Of a DNA stretch of 34,691 nt, positions 7,254-13,662 are shown in pieces. Origin of the DNA: Nocardia brasiliensis IFM 10847 (GTDB lineage Bacteria; Actinomycetota; Actinomycetes; Mycobacteriales; Mycobacteriaceae); assembly GCF_000710915.1 (NCBI RefSeq), contig NZ_BAUA01000076.1, positions 1 to 34,691 of the forward strand. The letters are read 5' to 3'. The translations under genes and the position numbers were made by a program. Every line of letters begins with the position of its first letter. The stretch's first letter is position 1. The notes beneath the pieces are model-generated. The model saw nothing but the letters and a program-made list of their open reading frames with translations. It did no database searches and was not told the origin of the DNA.

Positions 7254-7272
7254 ATGTCGCTAAACCCGACAT
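7254..7272. promoter_or_regulatory. Inverted repeat ATGTCG-N7-CGACAT, probable TetR site
   Basis: Perfect 6-base arms with a 7-base spacer, 57 bases upstream of the TetR start. TetR proteins commonly bind such dyads in their own promoters. Assignment is inference from position. Confidence 0.45.
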
Positions 7273-7328
7273 CGCCCGGAAAGTGGGAGGATCGGTACGA
7301 AGTGGACCAATCCGTCACTGTGGCACGG

Positions 7329-8516
7329 CTATTGGGCGGGACGATCGGCAGGCACCAGCGGTATCGCGACCACCGCCAGCGCGGCGGCCGCGAGATAGGC
7401 GGCCGCGAATCCGCCCGCGGTGATGAGCGCGCCGAAAACCGGCGGGACGGCGGCCATCGCCAGATTCTGGCCGGTGTTCTGCAGGCCGAGGCCGCGGCCG
7501 CTCCAGTACGGGCCCGCGATCTCCGCGACCGCGGTGAAAGCGAGGCCGTTGTCGGTGACCGTGATCACCGAGGCGGCGACCAGCAACGGTATTGCCGCCC
7601 ACCACATATGGGTCCAGGCGGCCAGTGCCAGGGCCGCCATGGACAGCACCGCCGCGATCGCGACGATCCGCAGCGGCCCCATCCGGCTGCCGACCCGGTC
7701 GGACCACGCGCCCGCGCCGATTCGGCCTGCGGCACCCAGGATTTGGGTGGCGGTGACCAGCACTCCCGCCGCGGCCAGCGACCAGCCGACGTCCCGGTGC
7801 AGCCACAGCAGCGCGAAAGTCCAGACCGTGCCTTGGGGAATCACCAGTAACAGGGATACGGCGTGGATACGCCACAGTGTCGTATCGCCCCGATAGGGGT
7901 TGGCACGCAACGCCGCGTCGGTTTCGGTCCCCGTGGGGCGCGGGGGATCGATGATGCCGATCAGGCAGCCGAGCGCGGCCAGACCCGCCAACGCCGCGGG
8001 CACCAGAATCGCCGCGGGCACACCATATGTCGCCGCGACCGCCGGAACAGCCAGCGCGCCGACGGCGACGCCGAGCGGCTGTGCGCCCTGCCGGATGCCC
8101 ATCGCCAAGCCGCGCCGTCGCGGTGGGAACCAGCCGACGATGACCCGACCGCTGGCACCGTTGGTACTCGCCGCCCCGATGCCGCCGAGGAACAGCAGCG
8201 CGCCCAGGGCGACGTCATCGGTGGTGCACGCGGCGGCCACGCCGGCGGCCGCCATCAGCAGTGGGCCGCCGACCAGCACCTTGCGTTCGCCGATCCGGTC
8301 GACCACGTAGCCCCACGCGATCAAGGTGCAGACCAGCCCGGCGGTGGGCATTGCCACCAGCAGCCCGGCGGTGGCCAGGTGCATCCCGCGATCGGTCAGC
8401 GCGGGCAGCAGAAAGGGCACGCCCTGCACGAAGACGGCGCTGGCGGCCTGTGCGAAGACGCCGAGGCCGAGCATGGACCACCGTCGGATGTCCGTCAACG
8501 CCGTCACGGTGGTCAT
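7329..8516 (-). CDS. MFS transporter
   Basis: This is a 395-residue membrane protein with about twelve predicted helices. It shows major-facilitator landmarks: WGYVVDRIGERKVLVGG between helices 2 and 3, FLGGIGAASTNGASGRVIVGWFP around helix 4, and a second-half repeat with GRIGAGAWSDRVGSRMGP. It resembles the uncharacterised transporter found near leuB in mycobacteria (Rv2994, from memory). The ATG at 8516 is preferred over the GTG at 8525 because GAGG lies 8 bases upstream. Its promoter appears to carry a TATAGT -10 box inside a dyad at 8543-8558. The substrate is unknown. The TetR gene downstream may regulate it. Confidence 0.9.
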   Translation of the reverse strand: MTTVTALTDIRRWSMLGLGVFAQAASAVFVQGVPFLLPALTDRGMHLATAGLLVAMPTAGLVCTLIAWGYVVDRIGERKVLVGGPLLMAAAGVAAACTTDDVALGALLFLGGIGAASTNGASGRVIVGWFPPRRRGLAMGIRQGAQPLGVAVGALAVPAVAATYGVPAAILVPAALAGLAALGCLIGIIDPPRPTGTETDAALRANPYRGDTTLWRIHAVSLLLVIPQGTVWTFALLWLHRDVGWSLAAAGVLVTATQILGAAGRIGAGAWSDRVGSRMGPLRIVAIAAVLSMAALALAAWTHMWWAAIPLLVAASVITVTDNGLAFTAVAEIAGPYWSGRGLGLQNTGQNLAMAAVPPVFGALITAGGFAAAYLAAAALAVVAIPLVPADRPAQ

Positions 8517-8542
8517 CGGCCTCACCTCGAAATCTCATTATT

Positions 8543-8558
8543 TGGGACTATATTCCCA
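8543..8558 (-). promoter_or_regulatory. Promoter/operator of the MFS gene: dyad with embedded TATAGT
   Basis: TGGGA-N6-TCCCA is a perfect 5-base inverted repeat with a palindromic TATA centre. Read on the minus strand it contains TATAGT (8552-8547), a near-consensus -10 box about 30 bases from the ATG. A repressor bound here would block the polymerase directly. Confidence 0.5.
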
Positions 8559-8706
8559 CTGAATGAACTCGCCGCCAACGCTACACCTTGCGGGCAAGCG
8601 GATTTCGCGGGTGAGCGATCTCTCACACCACGCCGCGGGCGTGCGGGCCGGGCTCGGATGTCGAACTCCTCACAGCGGTGGTGCAGCCCGTCCGCGGGGC
8701 GCGGGT

Positions 8707-8718
8707 GACCGCGCGGTC
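8707..8718. promoter_or_regulatory. 12-base perfect palindrome upstream of the FAH gene
   Basis: GACCGCGCGGTC is fully self-complementary and lies 31 bases before the putative -10 of the following gene. In GC-rich DNA such a palindrome can arise by chance, so the support is modest. Confidence 0.3.
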
Positions 8719-8749
8719 GGGTGCGTTCGGGCAGGTGGAAGCCGGTCGA

Positions 8750-8755
8750 TAGACT
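8750..8755 (+). promoter_or_regulatory. -10 box TAGACT of a leaderless start
   Basis: TAGACT matches TANNNT and ends 7 bases before the ATG at 8763. No SD is present. Together these point to a leaderless mRNA. Confidence 0.55.
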
Positions 8756-8762
8756 GCCGGAC

Positions 8763-9536
8763 ATGCGTCTAGGTCGAGTTGCCAGTCCCGATGGGGTCGC
8801 GTTCGTCAGCATCGAAGGAGAAGGAAGCGACAGCATCGCGAAGGAGATCGCGGAACATCCGTTCGGTACGCCGACGTTCACCGGACGGAGCTGGCCGCTG
8901 GCCGACGTGCGGCTGCTCGCACCGATCCTGGCGAGCAAAGTGATCTGTGTCGGCAAGAACTACGCCGCACACGCGGCCGAAATGGGCGGGCCCGCACCGG
9001 AAGACCCGGTGATCTTCATGAAGCCGAACACCTCGATCATCGGGCCGAACGTGCCGATCATCCTGCCGCCCAGCTCCTCTCAGGTCGATTACGAGGGCGA
9101 ACTCGCCGTCGTCATCGGCAGGCCGTGCAAGGACGTGTCCGCCGCCCGCGCGCTGGACGTGGTGCTCGGCTACACCGTCGCCAACGACGTGACCGCACGA
9201 GACCAACAGCGTCACGACGGGCAGTGGACCAGGGGCAAGGGCTACGACACCTTCTGCCCGCTCGGCCCCTGGATCGAAACCGCCCTGGATCCATCGGATC
9301 TGGAGATCGTCACCGAACTCGACGGTGAGGTCCGCCAGCGCAGTCGTACCTCACTGCTGCTGCACGACATCCCGAAGCTCATCGAGTGGATCACCACCGT
9401 GATGACGCTGCTGCCCGGCGATGTCATCCTCACCGGAACGCCCGAAGGTGTCGGACCCGTGCAGGCCGGACAGCAAGTGTCCGTGACCGTCGAGGGGATC
9501 GGCACGCTCATCAATCCCGTTGCCGCCAAACGCTGA
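8763..9536 (+). CDS. Fumarylacetoacetate hydrolase (FAH) family protein
   Basis: This 257-residue cytosolic enzyme belongs to the FAH superfamily, whose members cleave or isomerise 2-oxo acids (acylpyruvate hydrolase, 2-hydroxyhepta-2,4-diene-1,7-dioate isomerase, oxaloacetate decarboxylase). A short N-terminal domain is followed by the catalytic domain from about residue 58. Motifs are VGKNYAAHAAEMG, the metal-binding YEGELAVVIG (Glu111, Glu113), GYTVANDVTARDQQ (Asp142), KGYDTFCPLGPW and GDVILTGTPEGVGP. Which substrate it uses cannot be told from sequence. The ATG at 8763 has no SD but a well-placed TAGACT. gltX begins 16 bases after the stop, and the pair is conserved in mycobacteria (Rv2993c-Rv2992c, from memory), suggesting co-transcription rather than shared chemistry. 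Confidence 0.93.
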   Translation: MRLGRVASPDGVAFVSIEGEGSDSIAKEIAEHPFGTPTFTGRSWPLADVRLLAPILASKVICVGKNYAAHAAEMGGPAPEDPVIFMKPNTSIIGPNVPIILPPSSSQVDYEGELAVVIGRPCKDVSAARALDVVLGYTVANDVTARDQQRHDGQWTRGKGYDTFCPLGPWIETALDPSDLEIVTELDGEVRQRSRTSLLLHDIPKLIEWITTVMTLLPGDVILTGTPEGVGPVQAGQQVSVTVEGIGTLINPVAAKR

Positions 9537-9552
9537 TCATCGAAAGAGAGCC

Positions 9553-11025
9553 ATGACTGAAGTACGGGTCCGTTTCTGCCCGTCACCGACCGGCACGCCG
9601 CACGTCGGCCTGATCCGGACGGCGCTGTTCAACTGGGCCTACGCCAGGCACCACGGTGGAAAGTTCGTGTTCCGGATCGAAGACACCGATGCGGCACGGG
9701 ATTCCGAGGAATCCTATCGCGCGCTGCTGGACGCGCTGCGCTGGCTCGGCCTCACCTGGGACGAGGGCCCGGAGGTCGGCGGCCCCTACGAGCCGTACCG
9801 TCAATCCCTGCGCAGGGACCAGCATCTCGACGTGGTCCGGCGGTTGCTGGCCGCGGGCGAAGCCTACGAATCCTTCTCCACGCCTGAGGAAGTCGAAGCC
9901 CGCCACCGCGCCGCCGGACGCGACCCGAAACTCGGGTACGACAACTACGACCGCGATCTCACCGCGCAGCAGATCGAGGCCTACCGAGATGCCGGGCGCC
10001 CCGCGGTGATTCGGCTCCGGATGCCCGACGAAGACATCACCTGGCACGATCTGGTACGCGGCGAAACCACGTTCAAAGCCGGTGTCGTACCGGACTTCGC
10101 GCTCACCCGCGGCACCGGCGAACCGCTGTACACGCTGGTCAACCCCGTCGACGACGCGCTGATGAAGATCACCCACGTGCTGCGCGGCGAAGACCTGCTC
10201 TCCTCGACGCCGCGCCAGATCGCGCTCTACGCCGCCCTGCGCCGCATCGGCGTGGCCGACTTCACCCCGGAGTTCGGTCACCTGCCGTTCGTGATGGGTC
10301 AGGGCAACAAGAAGTTGTCCAAGCGCGACCCCGAGTCGAATCTCTTCGTGCACCGCGACCGCGGCTTCATCCCCGAGGGTTTGCTGAATTACCTGGCATT
10401 ACTCGGTTGGAGCATCGCCGACGACCACGATGTCTTCACCATGACGGAGATGGTTGCCGCCTTCGACATATCGAAAGTGAATTCGAATCCGGCCCGCTTC
10501 GATCAGAAGAAGGCGGACGCGCTCAACGCCGAGCACATCCGATTGCTGGAGGCCGGGGATTTCACCCATCGGCTGCGCGAGTATCTGACCGATCACTCGC
10601 ATATCGGTGCCGAAATCGATGAGAAGCTGTTCGCCGCCGCGGCCGAACTCGTGCAGACTCGCATCGTTGTGCTGTCCGACGCTTGGGAACTGTTGCGTTT
10701 TCTGTTGGCACCCGCCGAACAATTTGCGATCGACCCGGCAGCCGGAACCAAGAATCTCGGCGCCGAAGCCACTCCGGTATTGCAAGCCGCTATTACTGCG
10801 CTGGAGCCGCTGGCCGAGTGGACCACCCCCGCAATCGAGGCCGCGCTGAAAACCGCCCTGATCGACGAACTGGGGCTCAAACCGCGCAAAGCATTCGCGC
10901 CGGTCCGCGTCGCCGTCACCGGCTCGCACATCAGCCCGCCGCTGTACGAGTCCCTCGAACTGCTCGGCCGCGACGTCAGCCTCGAACGCCTCCGCTCCGC
11001 ACAGGAGTGGTCCGCAACGTCCTGA
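9553..11025 (+). CDS. gltX: Glutamyl-tRNA synthetase
   Basis: This class I synthetase charges tRNA with glutamate. The 490 residues include the HIGH-type motif as PSPTGTPHVGL (residues 10-20), the FRIEDTD strand, and the KMSKS motif as KLSKR (254-258). The C-terminal helical domains bind the anticodon. Actinobacteria usually lack glutaminyl-tRNA synthetase, so this enzyme probably also charges tRNA-Gln for later amidation by GatCAB; this is family knowledge, not read from the sequence. It is followed by exactly those two tRNA genes, Gln then Glu. The ATG at 9553 has a weak AAAGAGAG upstream and gives the canonical N-terminus. Confidence 0.97.
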   Translation: MTEVRVRFCPSPTGTPHVGLIRTALFNWAYARHHGGKFVFRIEDTDAARDSEESYRALLDALRWLGLTWDEGPEVGGPYEPYRQSLRRDQHLDVVRRLLAAGEAYESFSTPEEVEARHRAAGRDPKLGYDNYDRDLTAQQIEAYRDAGRPAVIRLRMPDEDITWHDLVRGETTFKAGVVPDFALTRGTGEPLYTLVNPVDDALMKITHVLRGEDLLSSTPRQIALYAALRRIGVADFTPEFGHLPFVMGQGNKKLSKRDPESNLFVHRDRGFIPEGLLNYLALLGWSIADDHDVFTMTEMVAAFDISKVNSNPARFDQKKADALNAEHIRLLEAGDFTHRLREYLTDHSHIGAEIDEKLFAAAAELVQTRIVVLSDAWELLRFLLAPAEQFAIDPAAGTKNLGAEATPVLQAAITALEPLAEWTTPAIEAALKTALIDELGLKPRKAFAPVRVAVTGSHISPPLYESLELLGRDVSLERLRSAQEWSATS

Positions 11026-11073
11026 CACCGCCGAAACAGCCGAAAACATGGCCTCTACCAGCCGATTTGTAGT

Positions 11074-11096
11074 AAACGGGTAGCCGTTTGGTACTC
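11074..11096 (+). terminator. Possible weak terminator after gltX
   Basis: AAACGG-GTAG-CCGTTT is a perfect 6-base hairpin followed by the T-rich GGTACTCTTCTTCT. It could end gltX transcription or belong to the tRNA-Gln promoter region; TACTCT at about 11092 is a possible -10 box for the tRNA. Confidence 0.4.
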
Positions 11097-11159
11097 TTCT
11101 TCTCGGCCGGAACGCGGCCTCCCGGTCAGCCAGACTGCGAGGTCGAATTACCAGGTCAT

Positions 11160-11231
11160 TGGGGTATGGTGTAATTGGCAACACAGCTGATTCTGGTTCA
11201 GCCATTCTAGGTTCGAGTCCTGGTACCCCAG
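11160..11231 (+). tRNA. tRNA-Gln (anticodon CUG)
   Basis: The acceptor arm TGGGGTA pairs with TACCCCA, with discriminator G. The anticodon stem GCTGA/TCAGC encloses the loop TTCTGGT, giving anticodon CTG. The T arm contains GGTTCGAGTCC. No CCA is encoded. The gene sits directly downstream of gltX. Confidence 0.95.
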
Positions 11232-11280
11232 CGGAGAGAGCAGCTGTCGACAACGGTACGCGACCGAAAATCGAACAGCA

Positions 11281-11301
11281 CCTGGCGATTTGGTCGCCAG
11301 G
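11281..11301 (+). terminator. Hairpin between the two tRNA genes
   Basis: CCTGGCGA-N5-TCGCCAGG is a perfect 8-base stem 50 bases after tRNA-Gln. There is no T-run, so it is either an incomplete terminator or a processing/stability hairpin. A tandem GCTAAGCTAA follows at about 11311-11320 in the remaining spacer before tRNA-Glu. Confidence 0.4.
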
Positions 11302-11380
11302 CCTCGGGAAGCTAAGCTAACCGAGCCTCCAGATCGAAAGATCACAAAGGTGCTCCTCGTACCAACGAGAAGCAGTCCAA

Positions 11381-11453
11381 GGCCCCGTCGTCTAGCGGCC
11401 TAGGACGCCGCCCTCTCAAGGCGGTAGCGCGGGTTCGAATCCCGTCGGGGCTA
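11381..11453 (+). tRNA. tRNA-Glu (anticodon CUC)
   Basis: The acceptor GGCCCCG pairs with CGGGGCT (a G-U at the end), with discriminator A. The D arm is GTCTAGCGGCCTAGGAC, and the anticodon stem CCGCC/GGCGG encloses CTCTCAA, giving anticodon CTC. The T arm is GCGGG-TTCGAAT-CCCGT. No CCA is encoded. Confidence 0.95.
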
Positions 11454-11464
11454 CAACCAGATCG

Positions 11465-11497
11465 AAGGCTCATGCTCACACAGAGCGTGGGCCTTTT
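11465..11497 (+). terminator. Intrinsic terminator after tRNA-Glu
   Basis: The arms 11465-11477 and 11483-11495 form a 13-pair stem with two G-U pairs and loop ACACA, running into TTTT. Confidence 0.85.
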
Positions 11498-11834
11498 CTG
11501 GTTTCCGCGTATTTTGTGGGGGCGAAGCCCCCACGCCCCACCCGGAGGGCTGCGCCCCCGGACCCCCCTGGCGGGGTCGCTTCGCTTCCCGCCCTGCCGT
11601 TGTCGGCAGCAGTTCGGTTCCGTTCTCGGGGTCTGTTGCGAGGGCGCTTCGCTGCTCGTGCTGCCGTTGGTCATGGCGGTTGTGGTGCTGTTGTCGGGGT
11701 CTGTTGCGGGGGTGCTTCGCTTCCCGTTGTGGTGTCGCTTCGGATCCGGGGTGTTGGGCTGGGCGTCGGCCGTGGGGTGCTTGTCTGCCCGTTGTGCCGT
11801 CGCTTCGCGTCCGGCGTGGTCGATGCTGGGGCGG
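11498..11834. repeat. Gene-free tract of degenerate GC-rich repeats
   Basis: No credible gene is seen. It opens with the perfect hairpin GTGGGGGC-GAA-GCCCCCAC (11516-11534) and a C-rich block. A recurring (C/T)GCTTCG word follows, at 11578, 11645, 11713, 11736 and 11801. Between the second and third copies a 15-base string TCGGGGTCTGTTGCG is exactly repeated (11626-11640 and 11694-11708, 68 bases apart). The first three units, about 67-68 bases each, share the frame TCGGGGTCTGTTGCG-N4-GCTTCGCT-N-CCGTTG, weakly conserved. It resembles dispersed intergenic repeat elements of actinobacteria, but copies elsewhere cannot be checked here. Confidence 0.55.
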
Positions 11835-11868
11835 AAAAAGTCAGGCCCTCCGCGGGGCGGAGGGCCTG
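11835..11868 (-). terminator. Intrinsic terminator of the DUF5302 gene
   Basis: CAGGCCCTCCG-N5-CGGAGGGCCTG is a perfect 11-base stem. Read leftward it is followed by ACTTTTT. It lies 5 bases beyond the stop codon. Confidence 0.9.
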
Positions 11869-11872
11869 GTGC

Positions 11873-12076
11873 TTATCCGCTCTTGCGGCGGAATTCGCGT
11901 TTGTGGCTGGCGTTGCCGTGGGCGGCTGATGCCTTGGAGCGGCCGTCGAGGTGGTCGGCGGTTCGGGCGTGGTTCTTGTTTTTGCGGTCCAGCGCCTCTT
12001 TGAACTTTCGTTTCACCTCTTCGGCGCTTGCGCCCTCGGAACTGCCTGAGCTCTGGGAACTATCCGGTTCCGCCAT
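11873..12076 (-). CDS. DUF5302 small basic protein
   Basis: This 67-residue hydrophilic protein belongs to the actinobacterial DUF5302 family, of unknown function. It has a Ser-rich disordered N-terminus, a helical core EEVKRKFKEALDRKNK, and a basic C-terminus ending FRRKSG that is the family hallmark. No membrane segment or signal peptide is present; the charge suggests a nucleic-acid or ribosome-associated role, which is only inference. The ATG at 12076 has GAGGAG 9 bases upstream. It is a single-gene unit with a strong terminator and a 15-base palindrome upstream. Confidence 0.88.
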   Translation of the reverse strand: MAEPDSSQSSGSSEGASAEEVKRKFKEALDRKNKNHARTADHLDGRSKASAAHGNASHKREFRRKSG

Positions 12077-12142
12077 CGCCTGCTCCTCGTCGTCGCGGCC
12101 GCGCGCCGCAGCACTGGGGGCGGCGGTGCCCGGCCGATCGGT

Positions 12143-12157
12143 GTCGAACGGTTCGAC
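12143..12157. promoter_or_regulatory. 15-base perfect palindrome upstream of DUF5302
   Basis: GTCGAAC-G-GTTCGAC is a perfect 7-base inverted repeat around one base, 67 bases before the DUF5302 start. It has the form of a dimeric repressor site; the regulator is unknown. Confidence 0.45.
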
Positions 12158-12195
12158 GGTAGTCGCCGGGGGAGGGGATGTCAGGTGGATATCGC

Positions 12196-12226
12196 CGCGC
12201 GTCTCCGTGGCGGACGGAGACGCGCG
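12196..12226 (-). terminator. Strong hairpin after the PPOX-type gene
   Basis: CGCGCGTCTCCG-N7-CGGAGACGCGCG is a perfect 12-base stem, 32 bases beyond the stop at 12258. There is no T-run on either side, so termination efficiency is uncertain. Confidence 0.6.
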
Positions 12227-12257
12227 TGCGGGGTGGCGTCTCGAGAGGTGGGATGGG

Positions 12258-12758
12258 TCAGTCCAGGGGGTGGGCGGTGGTGCCGCCGAAGGGGATCGGG
12301 GGAAGGCCGAGCTTGCGGTGATCCCAGCTGCGGACGCGCTCGGGGACGACGCGGATGGCGGAGCGTTTGTGCAGCATGGCCTCGACCATGGGACGCGCCT
12401 CTTCGCTGTACGGAGCGGTGTAGCGCTCCCAGACGCTGACCCCGACGGCGAACAACTGGTCGGGATCGTCGATGATCTCGGCCCGGCCCTCGATGGCGAC
12501 GCCGCGCAGCTGGTCGTAGGTCTGGCCGGCCTCGACCATGCAGGTGATGCGCGGGTCGCGACGCAGATTGACCGCCTTCTGCGATTTGGTCTTGGTCTCG
12601 AACCAGATCTCGCCGTCGAGCAGCGCGTACCACATGGCGGTCAGGTGCGGCCTGCCGTCCTTGCCGAGGGTGGCCAGCGTCGCGATGCGGCTGCGCTGCA
12701 AGAACTCGGTGATCTCGGTCTCGGACATGACGATCTGCGCCCGTTGATTGACTCCCAT
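12258..12758 (-). CDS. PPOX-class, probably F420-dependent oxidoreductase
   Basis: This 166-residue protein has the split beta-barrel fold of the pyridoxamine-phosphate-oxidase-like flavin/deazaflavin family. Motifs are RIATLATLGKDGRPHLTAMWY at residues about 23-43, then EIWFETKTKSQKAVNLRRDPRITCMVE, characteristic of the actinobacterial F420-dependent TIGR03618-type group. These enzymes use F420H2 to reduce small molecules; the substrate is unknown. The genome makes F420, since cofC/fbiD is at 20066-20749. The ATG at 12758 has no SD but TAGAGT 6 bases upstream, the leaderless arrangement. The divergence from standard PPOX (no FMN-phosphate Arg set that I can name) leaves FMN or heme binding possible. 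Confidence 0.85.
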   Translation of the reverse strand: MGVNQRAQIVMSETEITEFLQRSRIATLATLGKDGRPHLTAMWYALLDGEIWFETKTKSQKAVNLRRDPRITCMVEAGQTYDQLRGVAIEGRAEIIDDPDQLFAVGVSVWERYTAPYSEEARPMVEAMLHKRSAIRVVPERVRSWDHRKLGLPPIPFGGTTAHPLD

Positions 12759-12764
12759 GGGCCA

Positions 12765-12770
12765 ACTCTA
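12765..12770 (-). promoter_or_regulatory. -10 box TAGAGT of a leaderless start
   Basis: TAGAGT on the minus strand ends 6 bases before the ATG at 12758, with no SD between. It lies in the 33-base gap behind the IclR gene's stop. Confidence 0.5.
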
Positions 12771-12791
12771 AAGGCAGATTTCTAGAACGTG

Positions 12792-13493
12792 TTATAGGCG
12801 CTTGTGCAGGGCCTCGGCGGCGGCGACCAGGTCGGCGGCCCAGCGGGCGCCCGGCCTGCGGCCCATCCGGTCGATCGGACCGGAGACGGAGACGGCGGCG
12901 ATCACGGTGCCGCCGGCGTCGCGGACGGGTGCGGAGACGCTGGCCACGCCGGACGCGCGTTCGGCGGCGCTTTGCGCCCAGCCGCGCTTGCGGACCTCGG
13001 TGACGGCGCGTTCGCCGAAGACGGCATCGGCCAGGATGGTGCGCTGCAGCTCGGGATCGGCCCAGGCGAGCAGGACTTTCGCGGCCGAACCCGCGGTCAG
13101 CGGCAGGCGTGCGCCGACGGGCACGGTGTCGCGCAGGCCGACGGGCGGTTCCATCGCGGCGATACAGACGCGCGCATTGCCGTCCAGGCGGTACAGCTGG
13201 ACGCTTTCGCCGGTGATCTCGCGCAATCGGGGCAGCACGGCCGAAGCGGCCTCCAGGAGCGGATCGGTGGCCCCGGCGGCGAGCTCGGCGAGCGCGGGCC
13301 CCGGCCGCCACAGGCCGCCGTTGTCGCGGGCGAGCAGGCGATGCACCTCGAGTCCGACGGCGAGCCGGTGTGCGGTGGCGCGGGGGAGTCCGGTGCGGGC
13401 GCACAGCTCGTTGAGACCGCAGGGATGCTCGGCGACGGCGTACAACACCGCCACTGCTTTGTCGAGGACGCCGATGCCGCTATGCTGTCTCAT
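12792..13493 (-). CDS. IclR-family regulator divergent from leuCD (LtbR-like)
   Basis: This 233-residue protein has an N-terminal winged helix (about residues 8-60, NELCARTGLPRATAHRLAVGLE). A C-terminal IclR effector domain carries the VPVGARLPLTAGSAAKVLLAW and IAAVSVSGPIDRMG motifs. An IclR regulator directly divergent from leuCD is a conserved actinobacterial arrangement: LtbR of Corynebacterium glutamicum represses leuCD and leuB, and Rv2989 occupies this spot in M. tuberculosis. A role in leucine-dependent repression of leuCD is therefore likely. The ATG at 13493 has a TAGTAT -10 box six bases upstream and no SD, so the message should be leaderless. An inverted repeat overlaps its start codon. 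Confidence 0.93.
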   Translation of the reverse strand: MRQHSGIGVLDKAVAVLYAVAEHPCGLNELCARTGLPRATAHRLAVGLEVHRLLARDNGGLWRPGPALAELAAGATDPLLEAASAVLPRLREITGESVQLYRLDGNARVCIAAMEPPVGLRDTVPVGARLPLTAGSAAKVLLAWADPELQRTILADAVFGERAVTEVRKRGWAQSAAERASGVASVSAPVRDAGGTVIAAVSVSGPIDRMGRRPGARWAADLVAAAEALHKRL

Positions 13494-13495
13494 AG
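13480..13495. promoter_or_regulatory. Inverted repeat CTATG-N6-CATAG over the IclR start
   Basis: Perfect 5-base arms; the right arm includes the IclR start codon. Since transcription should begin at this codon, a bound protein would block initiation. Autoregulation by the IclR protein is the simplest reading, but it is inferred. Confidence 0.4.
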
Positions 13496-13499
13496 AACG

Positions 13500-13505
13500 A
13501 TACTA
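13500..13505 (-). promoter_or_regulatory. -10 box TAGTAT of the leaderless IclR gene
   Basis: TAGTAT (near-consensus TATAAT) on the minus strand ends 6 bases before the ATG at 13493. Confidence 0.6.
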
Positions 13506-13511
13506 GCGTCT

Positions 13512-13643
13512 CGGATGCTGGGAAATCCACTGCTGCGGATGCTCCCCGGCGCGGCTGCTCGCCACGCGACATCCGATCTCGCATATCCGAAAAACTTGTG
13601 CAGCCGTCGCCGCGTTCACAGCCCCGATCGCGGACCGGATGCT
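13512..13643. promoter_or_regulatory. Three copies of CGGATGCT in the leuC control region
   Basis: CGGATGCT occurs at 13512-13519, 13536-13543 and 13636-13643. The complementary half ATCCG occurs at 13571-13575 and 13585-13589. Repeated words of this kind upstream of leuC could be regulator sites. A leuC promoter cannot be named with confidence. Confidence 0.35.
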
Positions 13644-13662
13644 TGTCGAAAGGTGATCGAGA

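Noticed and set aside
11381..11497. Possible attachment site at the tRNA-Glu 3' end
   Set aside because: I found no second copy of the tRNA 3' end in the window and no integrase; the following stretch is repeats and small conserved genes.
11472..12785. A 437-codon plus-strand frame over the repeat tract
   Set aside because: It crosses a tRNA terminator, the repeat tract and two well-supported minus-strand genes; no SD and no family motif.
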